A stretch of DNA of 64,000 nucleotides from Casuarina equisetifolia (GCA_028551475.1 CM052356.1:1870001-1934000), one strand, 5' to 3'; counted from the first letter of the stretch, positions 33,430 to 47,039 are shown. Numbers and translations: made by a program. Notes: generated by a model not told the origin, from the letters alone.

Positions 33430-35140
33430 ACGAGAGAAAAAAAAAAAAAAAGAGTTGGGCAGAACGTGACTAGGGTGAGTTTAACCAATGTTGAAAGGTA
33501 TGCTGCTAATGGGAACATGGATTTCTACATGTTGAGGAATATAGTCAATATAATCTTCAGATAATAATTAAATATAGATTTGCTTCTTTGATTTAAACTT
33601 TATGGTTTCATATATGATATTAAAATTTCAAAAGGTGACTCCTTTTTACTGAAGGATATTTATTGCAATGAAGATATCAAGATTTAGGCTAAGAGCTTAT
33701 TACAAGAGAACCTCATGAAAGATAGGTATAGAAAACTAGTAATAATATGAGGATCATAATTATATGATGGTTGCTCCTTAACTAGGGTGTTAGTGGGAGA
33801 TAATCATCACAATTTTTTATTCACCCACGACTATATGTGTTTGTTAATGATTCTCTGTCTATTCCTCTACGTCTCTGACCCTGCTTAAACGGGGAACTTT
33901 ATTCTCTTTCTATATCTTTGACGAATCACAAGAGGGTTACGCAAGATAAGAACAGTATAGATCAATGCTGGCAATATCATATAGACTTGGTTCATATTAG
34001 TGGTCCTTACTTTATGCATTAGTTTAACAAAACGTGGTTCATAAAGCTGCTTTATTTTAATGGGCGTGGCATTTCGTGGGGCTAATTTAATGGGGAGAAG
34101 AAGTAGGGAGATTAGAAAACACGGTTTAGAAACTTCCGTGTCGTTGCTGGGGCAGAAGAATGATCAAATAAGTTGTCTCAAGTTCTGGGAAACCCCAAGA
34201 CCGAGTTGGTGTTTGACGTTTTCATTTATGCAGAATTACGTTATTTTGAGGGTTCTAAGCGTGTTTACAGGGTTCACATTGGAAAGTAGAAGACGAGTGA
34301 AATGTGACTAAAACTTGTGATTGCTATGTCTTGGGAAGACCAACTCTAGAGCCTTCCTATGAAAAATTGTCTTATATTATTTGAATTTTTATTTTAAATA
34401 AAATATTTTAAAAAATATAAATATAAAAAGAAGAATTAACATTCACCCAAATTTATATATTTTAATGTTAAACTTGTGATTAAGATATTCTAAGTAATAT
34501 ATCTTAAAATTTTAAATAATATTTTCTTTTACTTGAGTCAATGCTTATCAACTAGAGAAAAGTTACCCATTTAGTCATTTTTAACTTTCCTTGAGAAATA
34601 AATTTGACTAGAGATAGGGACATCACTCCACTGGAATTTGACACGATGTAGTATGAGAACGATTGAAAAGACGTTGCTCTTTTGTTGCCGACGCAGACCC
34701 CAGTCGGAAAAGCCAAAACCCAAATAATAGAAAACATAAACAGGAATCAGAGCCGGAAAAATGGCAGGTATTTCAGAGAGAAGCACAAAAACTAATAGCC
34801 GGAGGACTGTTGCTGATACTGATTTAAAATGAAATTCCACCTGAGGAGTAAATTATGGACCTCGGATGCTTAAAAATGATTGTCTTGTGTACCAGCAAAC
34901 AAGAAACAAAAGTTTCAACAATCCAATGGAAAACATTGTCTGAGTGTTAGGTACGAAATATCGGAAGAGCAAATCGCATGATTTCCTCGCGGATGAACAA
35001 GTGGACCACTTTGCGAAAAGAGCAACGGCAAATCTCCGTTAATTCACGGGAAGAGTAGGAATAGGCCAATATTGGATGGTATGCTTGGCTCCGAAGAAAG
35101 TTTTGGTAGGATTGGGAATCCTTGACCTTCGCTGCTTAAA
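33430..35140. repeat. 3' flank of transporter locus, founding copy of a segmental repeat
   Basis: Downstream flank of the intact transporter. Parts recur at 39830-40345 plus 45847-46745, at 48650-49180, and at 62285-62860. Landmarks: gtgactagggtgagttaa near 33468, ctgctttattttaatg near 34047, acacggtttagaa near 34118, gattgctatgtcttgggaagacca near 34319, and atggcaggta near 34761. Small frames inside (34060-34311, 34552-34840) are not conserved among copies and are not called. Confidence 0.75.
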
Positions 35141-35517
35141 GAACATAGATTTTGTTTTGTATACCTAAATGCTTGTACTTTTTTTTTTTTTCCAAACAAG
35201 GTATATATTACAAAAAGGTAAATTATAATATATACAGCTATCACAGTTTATAAATTCTAGAAAGACAAGTATCTCATTTTATCAAATTTAAAATGTTGTA
35301 TCTTCCATTAATACTTGTCTTTTGAAATTTTATCAAAAGATAAATGTATAATAACATCACCATCTAAAGCTATTCAATTTGTACGGTTATTAGTAATAGA
35401 GGATCAGTTACATTAGCGGTAGAAAACCAAATGGATAGAAAGCGGTAGTTTTACTATGTGCAGAGGAGTACAGAGTTCTTTACGCCAAGGTTTCTTTACT
35501 CAACCTATTTGATAAAA

Positions 35518-36441
35518 TTAACTAGCTACATTACTGCTAAAGAGCTTATACTTGTGGGCATCAAGAACCAGCTGCCTTGTAGAAGAGAATGCGCCCAAAA
35601 TTCCTGCGCCTGTAAAGACGATCATAATGGAGATGTTAATCCAATAGATGAGGGACGATTTTGGAGGCTTGTAAGTCATGTTATAGAGAAGCATTGGGAG
35701 AATGAAATCCAGGGGGATGAATCCAATAGCTCCGACAACAGCATTCAGGTCTCCAAAGAAAGGAAGCATTGCAGCAAAAAACCCACATAAGATCACATAC
35801 GATGTCCGAAGAATTAGTCTGGGAATAAGATTTCTTTTGGAAAACATCCCTTGTGTTACATCAGCTGATCGCTTCTCCATGATCTCATAAGCCACTTGAG
35901 AGTAAACCTACGTTGTACGGGAGGAATTCGCTTTAGTAAAGTTTGAACTTTGTTTGGATTGAAAGCAGAGAATTAATTGTAAGGCTTCTAAAATCTTACT
36001 ATGTAAACGTCAACTAGCTAGTGATTTAGTGGTTGGCTATTGGTAGCAAAAGACTTAGGTCTTAGGTTTAATGTAAAAGACCCAAATCCACTTACCCACA
36101 GCTTTTATTATTAAGAAAATGAGTTATTCAAGTTTATAATACATATTATAAGTACTTTCTTTTTTAAAGTAAGACTATTATCTAATATTTTTTCACAATT
36201 TAAGTTTGGTCTTATGACAACAAAGGATTGGGTTTGACTACACTAAAGTGGACATAAAAGTTCTAAATTATGTCAAAATTTGTTCTTCTTTCGTGTGATC
36301 TAATCTAATTATAAAAAATGAGTTAATTCATCCTTTACAAAAGACTAAGTCTGAATGAATTTCACATTAAAAAGAGAATACTTGTAATGTGTTTCATAAA
36401 TTTGGACAATCTCTCTTATTAATTAGGTCTATTAAAAATAA

Positions 36442-36484
<43 letters not shown>

Positions 36485-38604
36485 CTACTAGGCCAATGGC
36501 AAAGAGCTGAAGGAGAATGAAGATCAAAGCAAGACCAAGAACCCAGGTTGGAGCCAAAGCAGGTCCATCATCTGGCAGTAAGCTCTTAAGGATGTTTGAA
36601 TTAGCATAGTTTCCGAAAATCCGGTACCCAGACACAGCAACGGAGTAGAAGGTGATGAAAATTACAATGTAACACATCACAAGGCCTTTAACTATCTTCC
36701 CCGTTGCGGGTGGTGCAAGAGTTGCCTGCATTAATGGTGTGGAAGTATTAAAATCAAAAGGCACTTGACTCTAACTCTGATTGGGGAGATCAGTCGAAGT
36801 TCTATCCAGAAGCAATAATTACTTGTATTTCAGGTAGTATCCCAGTCCCGAAAAGGGAAGCTATAATGGATATTGCAGTAAAGGAACCGAACACCCTTTC
36901 GGCCTTCGAAGATTGCAAGGAGTAGTCCCTTGGAGGGGCATTCTTTGAGGTAGCTGCAGCAAATATGGAAACTGCTCAGTCAATAGAATGAGTTAAAAGA
37001 ACTGTATTGAAAAAAGTTAATTGCTTCGCCCTAATAAGATTGGAAAAACAAATAAAATATAGCTATTAGATAGAGTGTGAGACTCTTATTACTTAAGGAA
37101 ATTTAAATAAAAGAAAGATCCTTTGATCTCTAATTTAATTTTTAAAATAAGCATTTGAGCATTCTAATAGATAAACTTAAGTTTAAAACTAAAGGAAAAA
37201 CAGTGTGATACTGATTTCACGTTAAATTATACTTTTTAAAATAATATCTGAATCTACTTTTAAATGCGATCCCCGTGAAATTTACGGGTATGTTTATTTG
37301 GGCACCTGCATAGATGCAAGCACCAACCACAAGGAAACTGTAGCCCAAGCTGAGAAGCAGGGAACCTAGGTTGATGTATCTGAGAGAATGGAAGGATGGA
37401 AACTGAGACAGAACAATCGTCACGGCGGTCGCCATGGCTATGAACTCGTACAATTTCAGGGATCCATTGGGAAAAAGGTTCGAATAGAGGATCTATGACA
37501 GCCAAAAGATAAACTACCATTAGGAAACATCAGAAAGCACGAAAAAGAAGTCGAATTCTGGAATAAGGTCTCATCCTCTATCCTTTTTCCCCAGAATACT
37601 GACCATTTCTGAAATCATAGACAGAAAAGATAACATCAAAAAGGTGTAGCAACCATACTTGGAAAGATTCCCCTGCCAGCAGAATCACTCCTACTCCGAT
37701 TCCAGTGTTGATAGCCGCTTGAATTGATACTACAAAATAAAACATCCATCCCGACCCTGCAAGAACAACAGAGTAATTATTCCTTTTCCTTAATATTCTA
37801 CACTTCGCGTGACAGAATTTCAATGTTAAAAATAATTTAAAAAATGATTTATATTTAATTTAAGAATTACGGATTAAAATTAAGTAGGCTTTAAACGTGC
37901 AAAGAGGAACAAAAACAAAGAAACCGCTGACGAGGTCGTCGAGTAGAGTACCTAACACGTCGGCGGCAAGTTCCCGGAAACGGATATGTCGGCGGCCGGC
38001 TTTCTCGCAGTAATCGAGCACCTTGGACATGAGGTAGTACGAGTAGAAGGTCACCGCGGCCATCACCGTCAAGCAGAAGAACCCCACGCCCCATCCCAAT
38101 AGTCTGAACGCGAACGGCAAAGTCAGCACCGTCGGCCCCACTATCGCCGTCGTCAGATGATAGCCGGCGTGCCACCATTGGCCTATCACAACCACATATT
38201 AGAAAGCGTCAGAGACGGAACCGTGGTGGCTTACGTTGACTAGCTCTTTTTCCTTCTGACTGAGACGAAGAAAAACAACTGAAAAGTTCAACATTCTTTG
38301 ATCCCACTTGTCTGTAGAGACTGAGAAATTTCTTGTCCGAGTAATATCAGGCAATAGAAGACACAAAACTAACACATAGTTTGATTTGATAAGAATAGCT
38401 TCCATTGCATCTGTCTAGTATGAAGATGACAAATATGATGTTACAGAGTTGAGCAACGTAAATTGTGGTAGTTTCCTTCTTCGACCATATATTACGAGGA
38501 GGGACAGAGGACATGGTACCTTTTGATTCGAGGGTGAAGACGGCGCCGGCGTCACGTTCCCGGCGGTTCTCGGAGAACGGTTCAACACGTCCAGGTTCTG
38601 CCAT
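35518..38604 (-). CDS. GAT1: GABA transporter 1-like amino acid carrier (AAAP family)
   Basis: Seven exons: 38604-38520, 38182-37952, 37756-37659, 37492-37306, 36953-36823, 36725-36489, 35907-35518. All introns are GT..AG, the frame stays open, and the spliced CDS is 1359 nt (452 residues), the usual family length. Proton-coupled amino acid/auxin permease family; the plant GAT1 group imports GABA and related compounds at the plasma membrane. Visible: [20 protein letters not shown], the conserved entry to membrane helix 1; [85 protein letters not shown]; and [15 protein letters not shown] near the end. About eleven hydrophobic segments are expected. Start is the first ATG, 93 nt below a TATATAAA box. 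Two broken relics of the same gene lie at 50.3 and 53.5 kb, so this is the surviving member of a local array. Symbol by family resemblance; exact substrate unproven. Confidence 0.93.
36449..36482. repeat. (GA)17 microsatellite at exon 6 donor
   Basis: A perfect GA run of 34 bp. On the sense (minus) strand it is a CT run starting seven bases into the intron after the donor cta/gtaggg. A likely polymorphic marker that could influence splicing. Confidence 0.9.
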
Positions 38605-38696
38605 TGGTATTGCTGAGATGGAGGGACTGGAAGGCAAGGATAATTGTCGAGACTAAGCAAAAGTAAGCAGCGGATGTCGTCTCTGCAACCGCGAGG

Positions 38697-38704
38697 TTTA
38701 TATA
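38697..38704 (-). promoter_or_regulatory. TATA box of transporter gene
   Basis: Minus strand TATATAAA within tttgtttatataaacctcg, 93 nt before the start codon. Transcription start expected about 38665-38672, giving a leader of ~65 nt. Confidence 0.65.
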
Positions 38705-39227
38705 AACAAACCCAAAGCATCTGATTTCCTTCTCTTTTACGCTCTATATGAAAATTACTTGATTACGAATTCTTGTTGATTAAATTATACCAATCAGAGG
38801 AGATCAAGTCCTTTTGTTAAAAAATCAATGGAAGTATCGATCCTACACGGCAATAGTTGACCTGTATATAACATACAATAATAGATTGCGTCCTCCACCT
38901 ACTGAACTGTTATTAGAGAGGAGTTCATCAATCTCAAACTCGGTGAAACTGTAAAACAAGAAAGTGAAGAAGTTTGCAATTTTTTGGACAACGAAGTCCT
39001 GTATTGAAGAAAAAGGCACCTATAGTGTATCTTATATGCATGAACAATCCCTCTTCAATGAAGCTTTTCAGAAGAGGTGGACTTGACCTTTCACATGCTT
39101 TAGCAGTGTAAAGATTTATAGATGACCAAAATTTTAGAATAATTATAGAAGATGTAATATGAGATTTTAGGATGAATAGTACTTCCAATAAATGTTTCTC
39201 CAAATATCCAAAAAGCGTTAGCAGCCA

Positions 39228-39310
39228 AAAAGTGGCTGCACTATTGTAAATGCTTCATAGTTCGAAACCCCCTCCCCTCCTCTGTGTGTGTGCATTAAAA
39301 AAAAAATGCT
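39228..39310 (+). mobile_element. SINE 3' fragment
   Basis: B-box-like atagttcgaaacccc, a C/T-rich stretch, a tgtgtgtgtgcat motif and a terminal A run. The shape resembles the 3' half of the SINE at 20153 and the minus-strand piece at 59418. The 5' part is degenerate. Confidence 0.4.
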
Positions 39311-39339
39311 TCATAAATATGTTTCCATGGTATTCCCAT

Positions 39340-39800
39340 TACGGATACACGAAACATTGAGAGATTGGAGCTTTGATCTATCTTGACAATGGCGTACAGT
39401 GGAGTGTCATTGACGCAGGATTTGGTCTATCTTCAACCTCAAAAAAGGAAAAACATAGAAGCAAGAAGTGATGCTTGGACTTTGTCAGCACGCACCATTA
39501 AAAGCACACGCACATGCGTCTTCTAGTGTTTTTTGATTGAGAAATTAGAAACCTCGTTGGCGAGGCTACGTTTCTTGGGCTCCCTTAAATGAAGTACAGT
39601 GGAGTTCGTTAGAGATATCTTGCTTGGTACTGCTTTGATTATGGGGAGATCGAGCAGACAAGTATTTGCTTTTTGTTACCTTTGAGATTTGCTTACTCTG
39701 ATAGCACCAATTCAGAATTTATAATTATTAACAGAGGTGTAGCCTTATTTTTGTAACTGGAACTTTTTATTCGGGTATACCTTTCTGCAATATGCATTAG
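39340..39800. repeat. 5' flank of transporter locus, duplicated at 50450-51200
   Basis: Shares gcaccattaaaagc, gcgtcttcta.tgttttgattga, gaaacct.gttggcg and tgcttac.gggga-type blocks with 50880-51200. Marks the upstream boundary of the duplicated transporter unit. Confidence 0.7.
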
Positions 39801-39829
39801 GCCATCACTCACGCACACTCCCCCACAAA

Positions 39830-40345
39830 CAATTGGCAGCACAGAGTGACTAGGATGAGTTAAATCAATGCTGAAAGGTATGCTGACGGGAATGTGGATT
39901 TGTATACGTTGAGGAGCTTAGTTAATATAACTTTTAAATAATGATTAAATATTGATTTATTTTATTAATTTTTTAATTAACTTTTGAATTAAATTTCAAG
40001 GTTTTGTACGCCATATCATGATCTAAAATATAAGGAGGTGCTGCGTCTCCCTTATCTTCTAAATGCTGAGATGGCTCCAGAGTATTGGAAATTACTGCTG
40101 TGTTGGCATGCTTGGTTGACCCGGTTGACAACCTCTCCCCTAGGAAATAAAGCATGTCCTTTTTCCGTTGTTTGTTACGATTTTAAAGACCAAATCGACT
40201 CCATATCCTCCTTTGTTTCGGCCAAGTTTTGATCTAATTGAGATGCGTTTACAAGAAGTTATATGAAGAGCATATCGCTGTTATTCAAAATATCTCAGGT
40301 AACTCAACTAAAAAGTCTTCTAGATGTAGGTTGAGAGCTAGTTAT
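39830..40345. repeat. Transporter-flank repeat, copy 2 left part
   Basis: Resembles 33465-33610 (gtgactagg.tgagtt.aa.caatg.tgaaaggtatgctg). Interrupted by the copia-2 element at 40346; continues at 45847 with the sequence corresponding to 33700 onward. 40030-40300 has no clear partner. Confidence 0.7.
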
Positions 40346-41034
40346 TGAAGGGAAAAACGACATATAAAGTTTTCCACTTTGATTGAACCTATGAGGAAAT
40401 ACTAAAACACTAACGATGTATTTGAATCATAAGTAAAATAAGCAAATCACAATCAACACAAAAGAATTTCTACATGGAAAAACTCCTCTAATGTGAAGGA
40501 TAAAAAACCACATGACCGATCACGGAGTCCACCCAAATCTCCACTATATCAATCGTTAGGTTACAACCCAATCAAGTCCTTAACAATAGTAACAGGACTA
40601 AGATTCACTGATTCAACAATAATAGAATCACCAATAAATAGTGAAGAAACAAGTTGTAAACAACAACTTAACCAAGAAAAAGTTGGAGAAATATCACCCA
40701 GATTTTCGACCATAATCTGCTGACTTCAAGAGCTCCAAACAACGATCCAACCGTTCACAATGAAAAACATCCAATCCCGAACCTGCTGACAAAAAATCAG
40801 CTCAATCGGACCACGGATCGACCTTGATCAGACGTTTGATCAACTGCTACGCAGGGCCTCTAATTCCTGCGAAATTCTACTCTTTTCTTTTCTCTCTCTC
40901 TCTTTTTCTTCGACGGCCACTCACCTCTTCTCTTAAAGAAAAAACCCTATATTTTTCCTTTTAAACCTTAGGGCCACATTACCCTAATTGGACCCAATAA
41001 TAAGTCCCCGAATATGGGCTGGACCAACCCAACA
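40346..41034 (-). repeat. copia-2 3' LTR
   Basis: 689 bp, ends TGTTGGG...CTTCA on the minus strand. Target duplication gttat directly outside. Confidence 0.95.
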
Positions 41035-41081
41035 ATTCTCTCCCTCCAACCCAAATGAGGGAGATTCCATATGTCTATTTC

Positions 41082-44000
41082 TCAAGCACAATCCAAACCG
41101 GCCTCATGCCGACAAAACTCAAACTTTTCTCGCCATAGAGCCTTTGTCATCATATCAGAACCATTATCCTCAGTATGTACCTTTTCAAGTGCAACCTCTT
41201 TAGTTTCCATGATATCTCGTATCCAATGATACCTTACATCGATATGCTTTGATCTTTGATGAAACGTAGAGTTCTTAGCAAGACGTATAGCACTTTGACT
41301 ATCACAAAATAACACATACCTTTCTTGTACAAAACCAAGTTCTTTTATGAATTCCTTCATCCAAAGCAACTCTTTACATGCTTCTGTTGCTGCAATAAAT
41401 TCTGCTTCCGTTGTAGATAGAGCAATACATTTTTGTAATCTTGATTGCCATGCCACAGCTCCCCCTGAAAACTTAATCAAGTAGCCTGAAGTAGATCTTC
41501 TATTATCAATATCTCCTGCCATATCAGAATCTGTATATCCCACAAGAATAGGCTTATCACTCCCAAATGAAAGTTTCAAACTAGAAGTGCCTCGAAGATA
41601 CCTTAGAATCTACTTCACTGCATTCCAATGTTCTCTTCCAAGATTAGAAGTAAATCTGCTAACTACTCCAACTGCATGAGCTATATCTGGCCTTGTACAA
41701 ATCATTGCATACATTAAACAACCAACAGCCGAAGCATAAGGAACTCTTTCTATATCTTTTCTGTCTTCCTCATCTACAAGACATTGTTTCTTACTAAGCT
41801 TAAAGTGTGTAGCAAGAGGCGTGCTCACCACTTTAGCTTTATCCATACAAAACCTTTGAAGCACTTTCTTGATATACTCTTCTTGAGACAACCACAACTT
41901 CTTGGCTTTTCTGTCACAACTAACTCTCATACCAAGAATTTGCTTCACTGAGCCTAAGTCTTTCATTGAGAATGACTTACTTAACTCCTGCTTCAACTTT
42001 TCAATTCTTGCAGCATTCTTACCAACTATAAGCATGTCATCTACATAAAGTAGTAGAATGATAAAATCATCATCTGAGAACTTCTACACAAACACACAAT
42101 GATCAGAATTTGTCTTCTTATAGGCTTGCTCCCTCATAAAAGACTCAAATTTTCGATACCATTGTCTCGGTGCCTGTTTTAAGCCATATAAACTTTTCTT
42201 TAGCTTGCAAACATAGTTCTCTCTATCTTTTTCTTTAAAACCCTCTAGTTGCTCCATATAAATTTCTTCATTTAGGTCACCATGAAGAAAAGCAGTCTTT
42301 ACATCCATTTGCTCAATTTCAAGATCAAGACTAGCAGTCAATCCCAAAACCACTCGAATTGAGGACATTTTCACAACATGTGAGAAAATCTCATCATAAT
42401 CAATTCCCTTTTTCTGACTGAAACCTTTAACAACTAGTCTGGCTTTGTATCGGGGTTGTGAAGAATTTTCATCATGCTTCAATCTATAAATCCAACGATT
42501 CTTCAAAGCTTTCTTGCCCTTAGGCAATGTCACCAACTCAAATGTTTGATTATCATACAAAGATTTCAACTCATCTTGCATTGCATCAACCCATTTTTTC
42601 TTATCCACATCCTCTACTGCTTCTTCAAAGCTCTCAGGCTCACTTGCATCAATCAACAATACATACTCCTCAGTGGAGTATCTAAAGGATGGGTGGCGAC
42701 CTCTAGTAGACCTCCTCAATGGTGGAACAGAAGATGGATTCTGCTGAACATCAACAACATTATCTGTCTGAGTGTCACTATTATCTGCAATCTGTTGGTC
42801 ATTCTGAACCTGATCCTGAACATCATGCTGAATATCACTCTCATCTTTTCTGGTAACTGTCGTTGTAAATCATTTGAAGGAATTAGATCAATATCAATAC
42901 CAATCTTAGAGCCTTGTGACATTTTTTCTCACTCTGGCCAATATATGTTATATTTTGATTCTCAAAAAATACAACATCACAACTCCTCACAATTTTCTTC
43001 ACAGCTGGATCATAACACCTGTAGCCAAATTCATCAGAACCATAACCAAGAAATATACATTCTCGTGTCTTGACATCTAACTTAGACCTCTCATCCTTTG
43101 GAATATGAACAAATGCTTTGCAACCAAATACTCTTAGATGGTTATAGGAAACATCCTTGCCAAACCAAACTCTATCTGGCACATCACCATCTAAAGCAAC
43201 AGTTGGAGATAGATTGATAACATAAGCTGCTGTAAGTAATGTCTCACCCCAAAATGTCTTTGGCAAGTTAGCATTTGAAATCAAGCATCTAACTCTCTCA
43301 ACCAATGTCCTGTTCATTCGTTCCGCTATACCATTCAACTGAGGTGTTTTTGGAGGTGTCTTCTAATGTCGAATACCATGTTGCCTATAATACTCATCAA
43401 ATGGTCCAATGTACTCACCACCATTGTCTGATCGAATGCATTTCAACTTCTTTCCAGTTTACCGCTCTACTGAAACTTGAAACTGCTTAAACACATCTAG
43501 CACTTGATCTTTTGACATCAAAACATAAACCTAAACCTTTCTTGAGTAGTCATCAATAAAGGTCACAAAGTAGGATGCTCCACCAAGCGTCCTCGGGTTA
43601 ACTGGGCCACAAACATCTGAGTATACTAACTCTAATAAATCTGATTTTCTTGAAGGAGGGTGACTATAGAATGAAACTCTTTTCTGTTTTCCAGCTAAAC
43701 AATGTGCACACTTCTCAAGTTTTGCACTCCTAATCCCAGATAACAAGTTCTTCTTTGCCAACATATTCATGCCCTTCTCACTCATGTGACTTAACCTTTT
43801 GTGCCATAAAGCACTTGCATTCCTATCTTCCACTACATTACAAATGTTCTTGGAAATCTTGGCCTGAAATAAATACAAAGAAGACTCTTTCTTGCCTCTA
43901 GCAATGACTAATGAACCCTTAGTAAGTTTCCATTGTCCATTATTGAAGATATTGAAAAAACCTTCATCATCAAGTTGTCCGGTAGAAATCAAATTCAAGC

Positions 44001-45102
44001 GAATTTCTGGTACAAGTCTAACATTCTTGAGAACAAACTTGGATCCATTACGAGTCTCCAAGCATACATCTCCCATACCTGCAACTTTAGCCAAGCAATC
44101 ATTGCCCATCTTCAATGTGCCAAAGTTTTTAGGATTATAAGAAGTAAAGAACTCCTTCTTGGAAGTAATATGAAGAGAAGCACCACTATCAATTACCCAA
44201 CTTGTCTCATTGCTTGCAAAATTTACATTATCATCATAGCACACAATAACAAGTTCATTAGTAGCTGCTGCAACTCGATCATTATCATTGTTGTCCTTCT
44301 TCTCCTCACTTTCATTAACTTTCTTCTTCTCATTTCTACCTTTACCATTTTTCTTTTCATTTTTTAGCTGGAAGTAATTTTTCTTGATATGACCCATCTT
44401 GCCACAATGATGGCACTCCACATTTTTATGCCATGATCTAGACTTACTTCGACTTTTGTTATAACCTCTCGGACCTCTACTATGACTTCTCCCCCTATTT
44501 TCAACAACTAAAGCTTCAGAATGAAACAAAGAACCCTGACTCTTTCTTCTCATCTCTTCATTCAAAATACTAGTCTTGGCAAAATCCATAGTGACAATAC
44601 CATCGGGAGTAGAGTTACTCACTGACATACGAAATGTTTCCTAAGATTCTGGTAAAGTACCAAGTAACCAAAGTCCTTGTACTTCATCTTCAAACTTCAT
44701 ATTCATGCTTGAAAGTTGATCTAACATTCCCTGAAACTCATTCAAATGATCATATATGGATTGCCCATCTTTGTATTTCAAGCTAATAAGTTGCTTCATC
44801 AAATACATCTTATTATTTCCAGTCTTTCGAGCATACAAAGATTCAAGTTTGTTCCATAGAGTCTGAGCATGTGTTTCTTTACTAATGTGATTCAAAACAT
44901 TCTCATCTACAAATTGTCGAATAAACCCGCATACAATTTTATGCTCAAGAGTCCAATCGGCCTCACTCATGTTATCTGGTCTAGTTTCACTAAACACCGG
45001 TAAGTGCCAACGCTTCACATAAAGCAAATCTTCCATCTTACCCTTTCAAACATGATAGTTTCTTCCATTCAAACTAATCATCCTGTTAGTGCTTAGTTCC
45101 AT
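41082..45102 (-). pseudogene. copia-2 gag-pol polyprotein, lightly broken
   Basis: Start ATG at 45102; TGA interrupts ~20 codons later, and further stops lie near 44640, 43531, 43460, 43366, 42084 and 41610. Two frame changes lie in the linker near 42860-42960. Visible in order: Gag core (KMYLMKQLISLKYKDGQSIYDHLNEF split around 44770), CCHC knuckle CHHCGKMGHIKKNYF with its last Cys replaced by Tyr (about 44400), protease WVIDSGASLHIT, pre-integrase LWHKRLSHMSEKGM, integrase DVCGP/FIDDYSR, RSDNGGEY and NGIAERMNRT, RT RWIYRLKHDE, MDVKTAFLHGDL, LLYVDDML, RNase H ALSTTEAEFIA and SKHIDVRYHWIRD, stop at 41082. Several stops replace expected Trp or Gln codons, consistent with C-to-T or G-to-A change. 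Close to full length (~1.33 kcodons). Confidence 0.92.
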
Positions 45103-45157
45103 CGTTCAATCAAATCCAAAGATAAAACAACCACAACCTAAGCTCTTGATACCACTC

Positions 45158-45846
45158 TGAAAGGAAAAATGACGTATAAAGTTTCCCACTTTGATTGAAC
45201 CTATGAGGAAATACTAAAACACCAACGATGTATTTGAATCACAAGTAAAATAAGCAAATCACAATCAACACAAAAGAATTTTTACATGGAAAAACTCCTC
45301 CAATGTGAAGGATAAAAAACCACGGGACCGATCACGGAGTCCACCCAAATCTCCACTATATCAATCGTTAGGTTACAACCCAATCAAGTCCTTAACAATA
45401 GCAACAGGACTAAGATTCACTGATTCAACAATAATAGAATCACCAATAAATAGTGAAGAAACAAGTTGTAAACAACAACTTAACCAAGAAAAAGTTGGAG
45501 AAATATCACCCAGATTTTTTACCACAATCTGCTGACTTCAAGAGCTCCAAACAACGATCCAACCGTTCACAATGAAGAACACCCAATCCCGAACCTGCTG
45601 ACAAAAAATCAACTCAATCGGACCACGGATCGACCTTGATCAGACGTTTGATCAACTGCTGCGTAGGGCCTCTAATTCCTGCGAAATTCTGCTCTTTTCT
45701 TTTCTCTCTCTCTCTTTTTCTTTGACGGCCACTCATCTCTTCTCTTAAAGAAAAAACCCTATATTTTTCCTTTTAAACCTTAGGGCCACATTACCCTAAT
45801 TCGACCCAATAATAAGTCCCCGAATATGGACTGGACCAACCCAACA
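45158..45846 (-). repeat. copia-2 5' LTR
   Basis: 689 bp; followed on the minus strand by gag and the tggtatcaagagc primer site. Confidence 0.95.
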
Positions 45847-46745
45847 GTTATAAGAGAATCTTATAAAAGATATGGTATAGGAAACTGGTAATTATACAAG
45901 GATCATAATTAAAGATGGCTACTCCTTCTAAGGGTATCTGCAAGAGATAATATTCATTTCTCTAGACCCAAGACTTGATGTGTTTGTTAATGATTCTTTG
46001 CCTCTCCTTTTTTTCTTTTAATTAAGAAATAAGGACACCTTGAAAAATTTTATTTACCATAGTAAAGTTAGTTATAATAACTATTCGTAGTAAGAGTATA
46101 AAGGACAAGACATAAAACTTAACCCATTTAACATAGGTCCCCTACATGGGTAATCAAAATCAATGTAAAACAAATCAAGAAGAGCAGTGTATATGTATAA
46201 TCCTTTATATGACAATAATGAGTTTAAAATTTTATTTAGGAAGTGTGTAAACCTAACTCTTAAGGAAACTCTCAAAGTTTCATAAGACAAATAAAATTAC
46301 AAAGCAAGTCATGAAAGATTTGTCAAGTTGATCGGTAATGCTCCAAATCGAACTGATCTTACCTGCATGCCTCAAGGCTAGCCTGGGGAAGGGATTCTAC
46401 TCTAACAAAAGACACGGTTCCAGGAGGCTGCTTTATTTTAATGAACGTGGCTTTTCATGAGACTAATTTAATGGAGAGAAGAAGAAGGGAGACTGGAAAT
46501 CACGGTTTAGAACCTTACGAGTTTTTGCTGGGAAAAAACAAGGTTCAAAGAAGGTTTGTGCCAAGGTTTTGGTAAACCCCAAGTCAGGTTTCGTGTTTGA
46601 CCTATCAATTTCTGCAAAACTACCATTATTTTGAGGCTTTAAAGCGTGTTTACTCAGTTCCCATTTGAATGTATAAGACGTGTGATGTGTAAATAAAACT
46701 TGTGATTGCTATGTCAAGGGAGGACCATTTCCAATTTCTTCGTAC
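45847..46745. repeat. Transporter-flank repeat, copy 2 right part
   Basis: Continues copy 2 after copia-2: 45850-46010 matches about 33700-33870, and 46425-46735 matches about 34045-34345 (ctgctttattttaatg, cacggtttagaa, aaccccaag, gcgtgtttac, gattgctatgtc). Confidence 0.75.
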
Positions 46746-47039
46746 CAAAGATTAAGTGTACCTCATTTAAATCTTGCTTATAATTAAAATATTTATTTTC
46801 TGAATATAAAAACATTCTTTATATAATAAAATTCACAATCCACGTTGAATGCAATAAGATGGGTTTTTTATTTTATTTTATATAAAGCATGGATGATTGT
46901 TTTGCAAAACTATTAGAGAAAGGAATGTTATCTTAGATTTTCTAAAGAAGTGTGTATATATAACTTAAGCCTAGGGCATTAAGTGGGGAAATGTATTTAT
47001 TTATAAATTACTTTTTAAGTTTTTATATGTATATCATAC

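Larger units (their letters stand above)
40341..45851 (-). mobile_element. Ty1/copia LTR retrotransposon, younger (copia-2)
   Basis: Complete: 689-bp LTRs at 40346-41034 and 45158-45846 (TG...CA), 5-bp target duplication gttat at 40341-40345 and 45847-45851, minus orientation. The primer-binding site tggtatcaagagc follows the 5' LTR (near 45155-45140), and a purine tract (gttggagggagagaat) precedes the 3' LTR. LTRs differ at about 24 of 689 sites (~3.5%), much less than copia-1. Gene order gag-PR-INT-RT-RH and motifs resemble the Tnt1/Tork-type copia lineage. One long gag-pol frame with a handful of stops and two shifts. Inserted into the duplicated flank of the transporter locus. Confidence 0.95.

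Noticed and set aside
34552..34840. Membrane-protein-like minus frame (89 codons)
   Set aside because: The frame is not conserved in the flank copy at 62.3-62.8 kb; hydrophobic look comes from AT-rich composition.
42474..43073. 199-codon plus-strand frame
   Set aside because: Antisense shadow of copia-2 pol.
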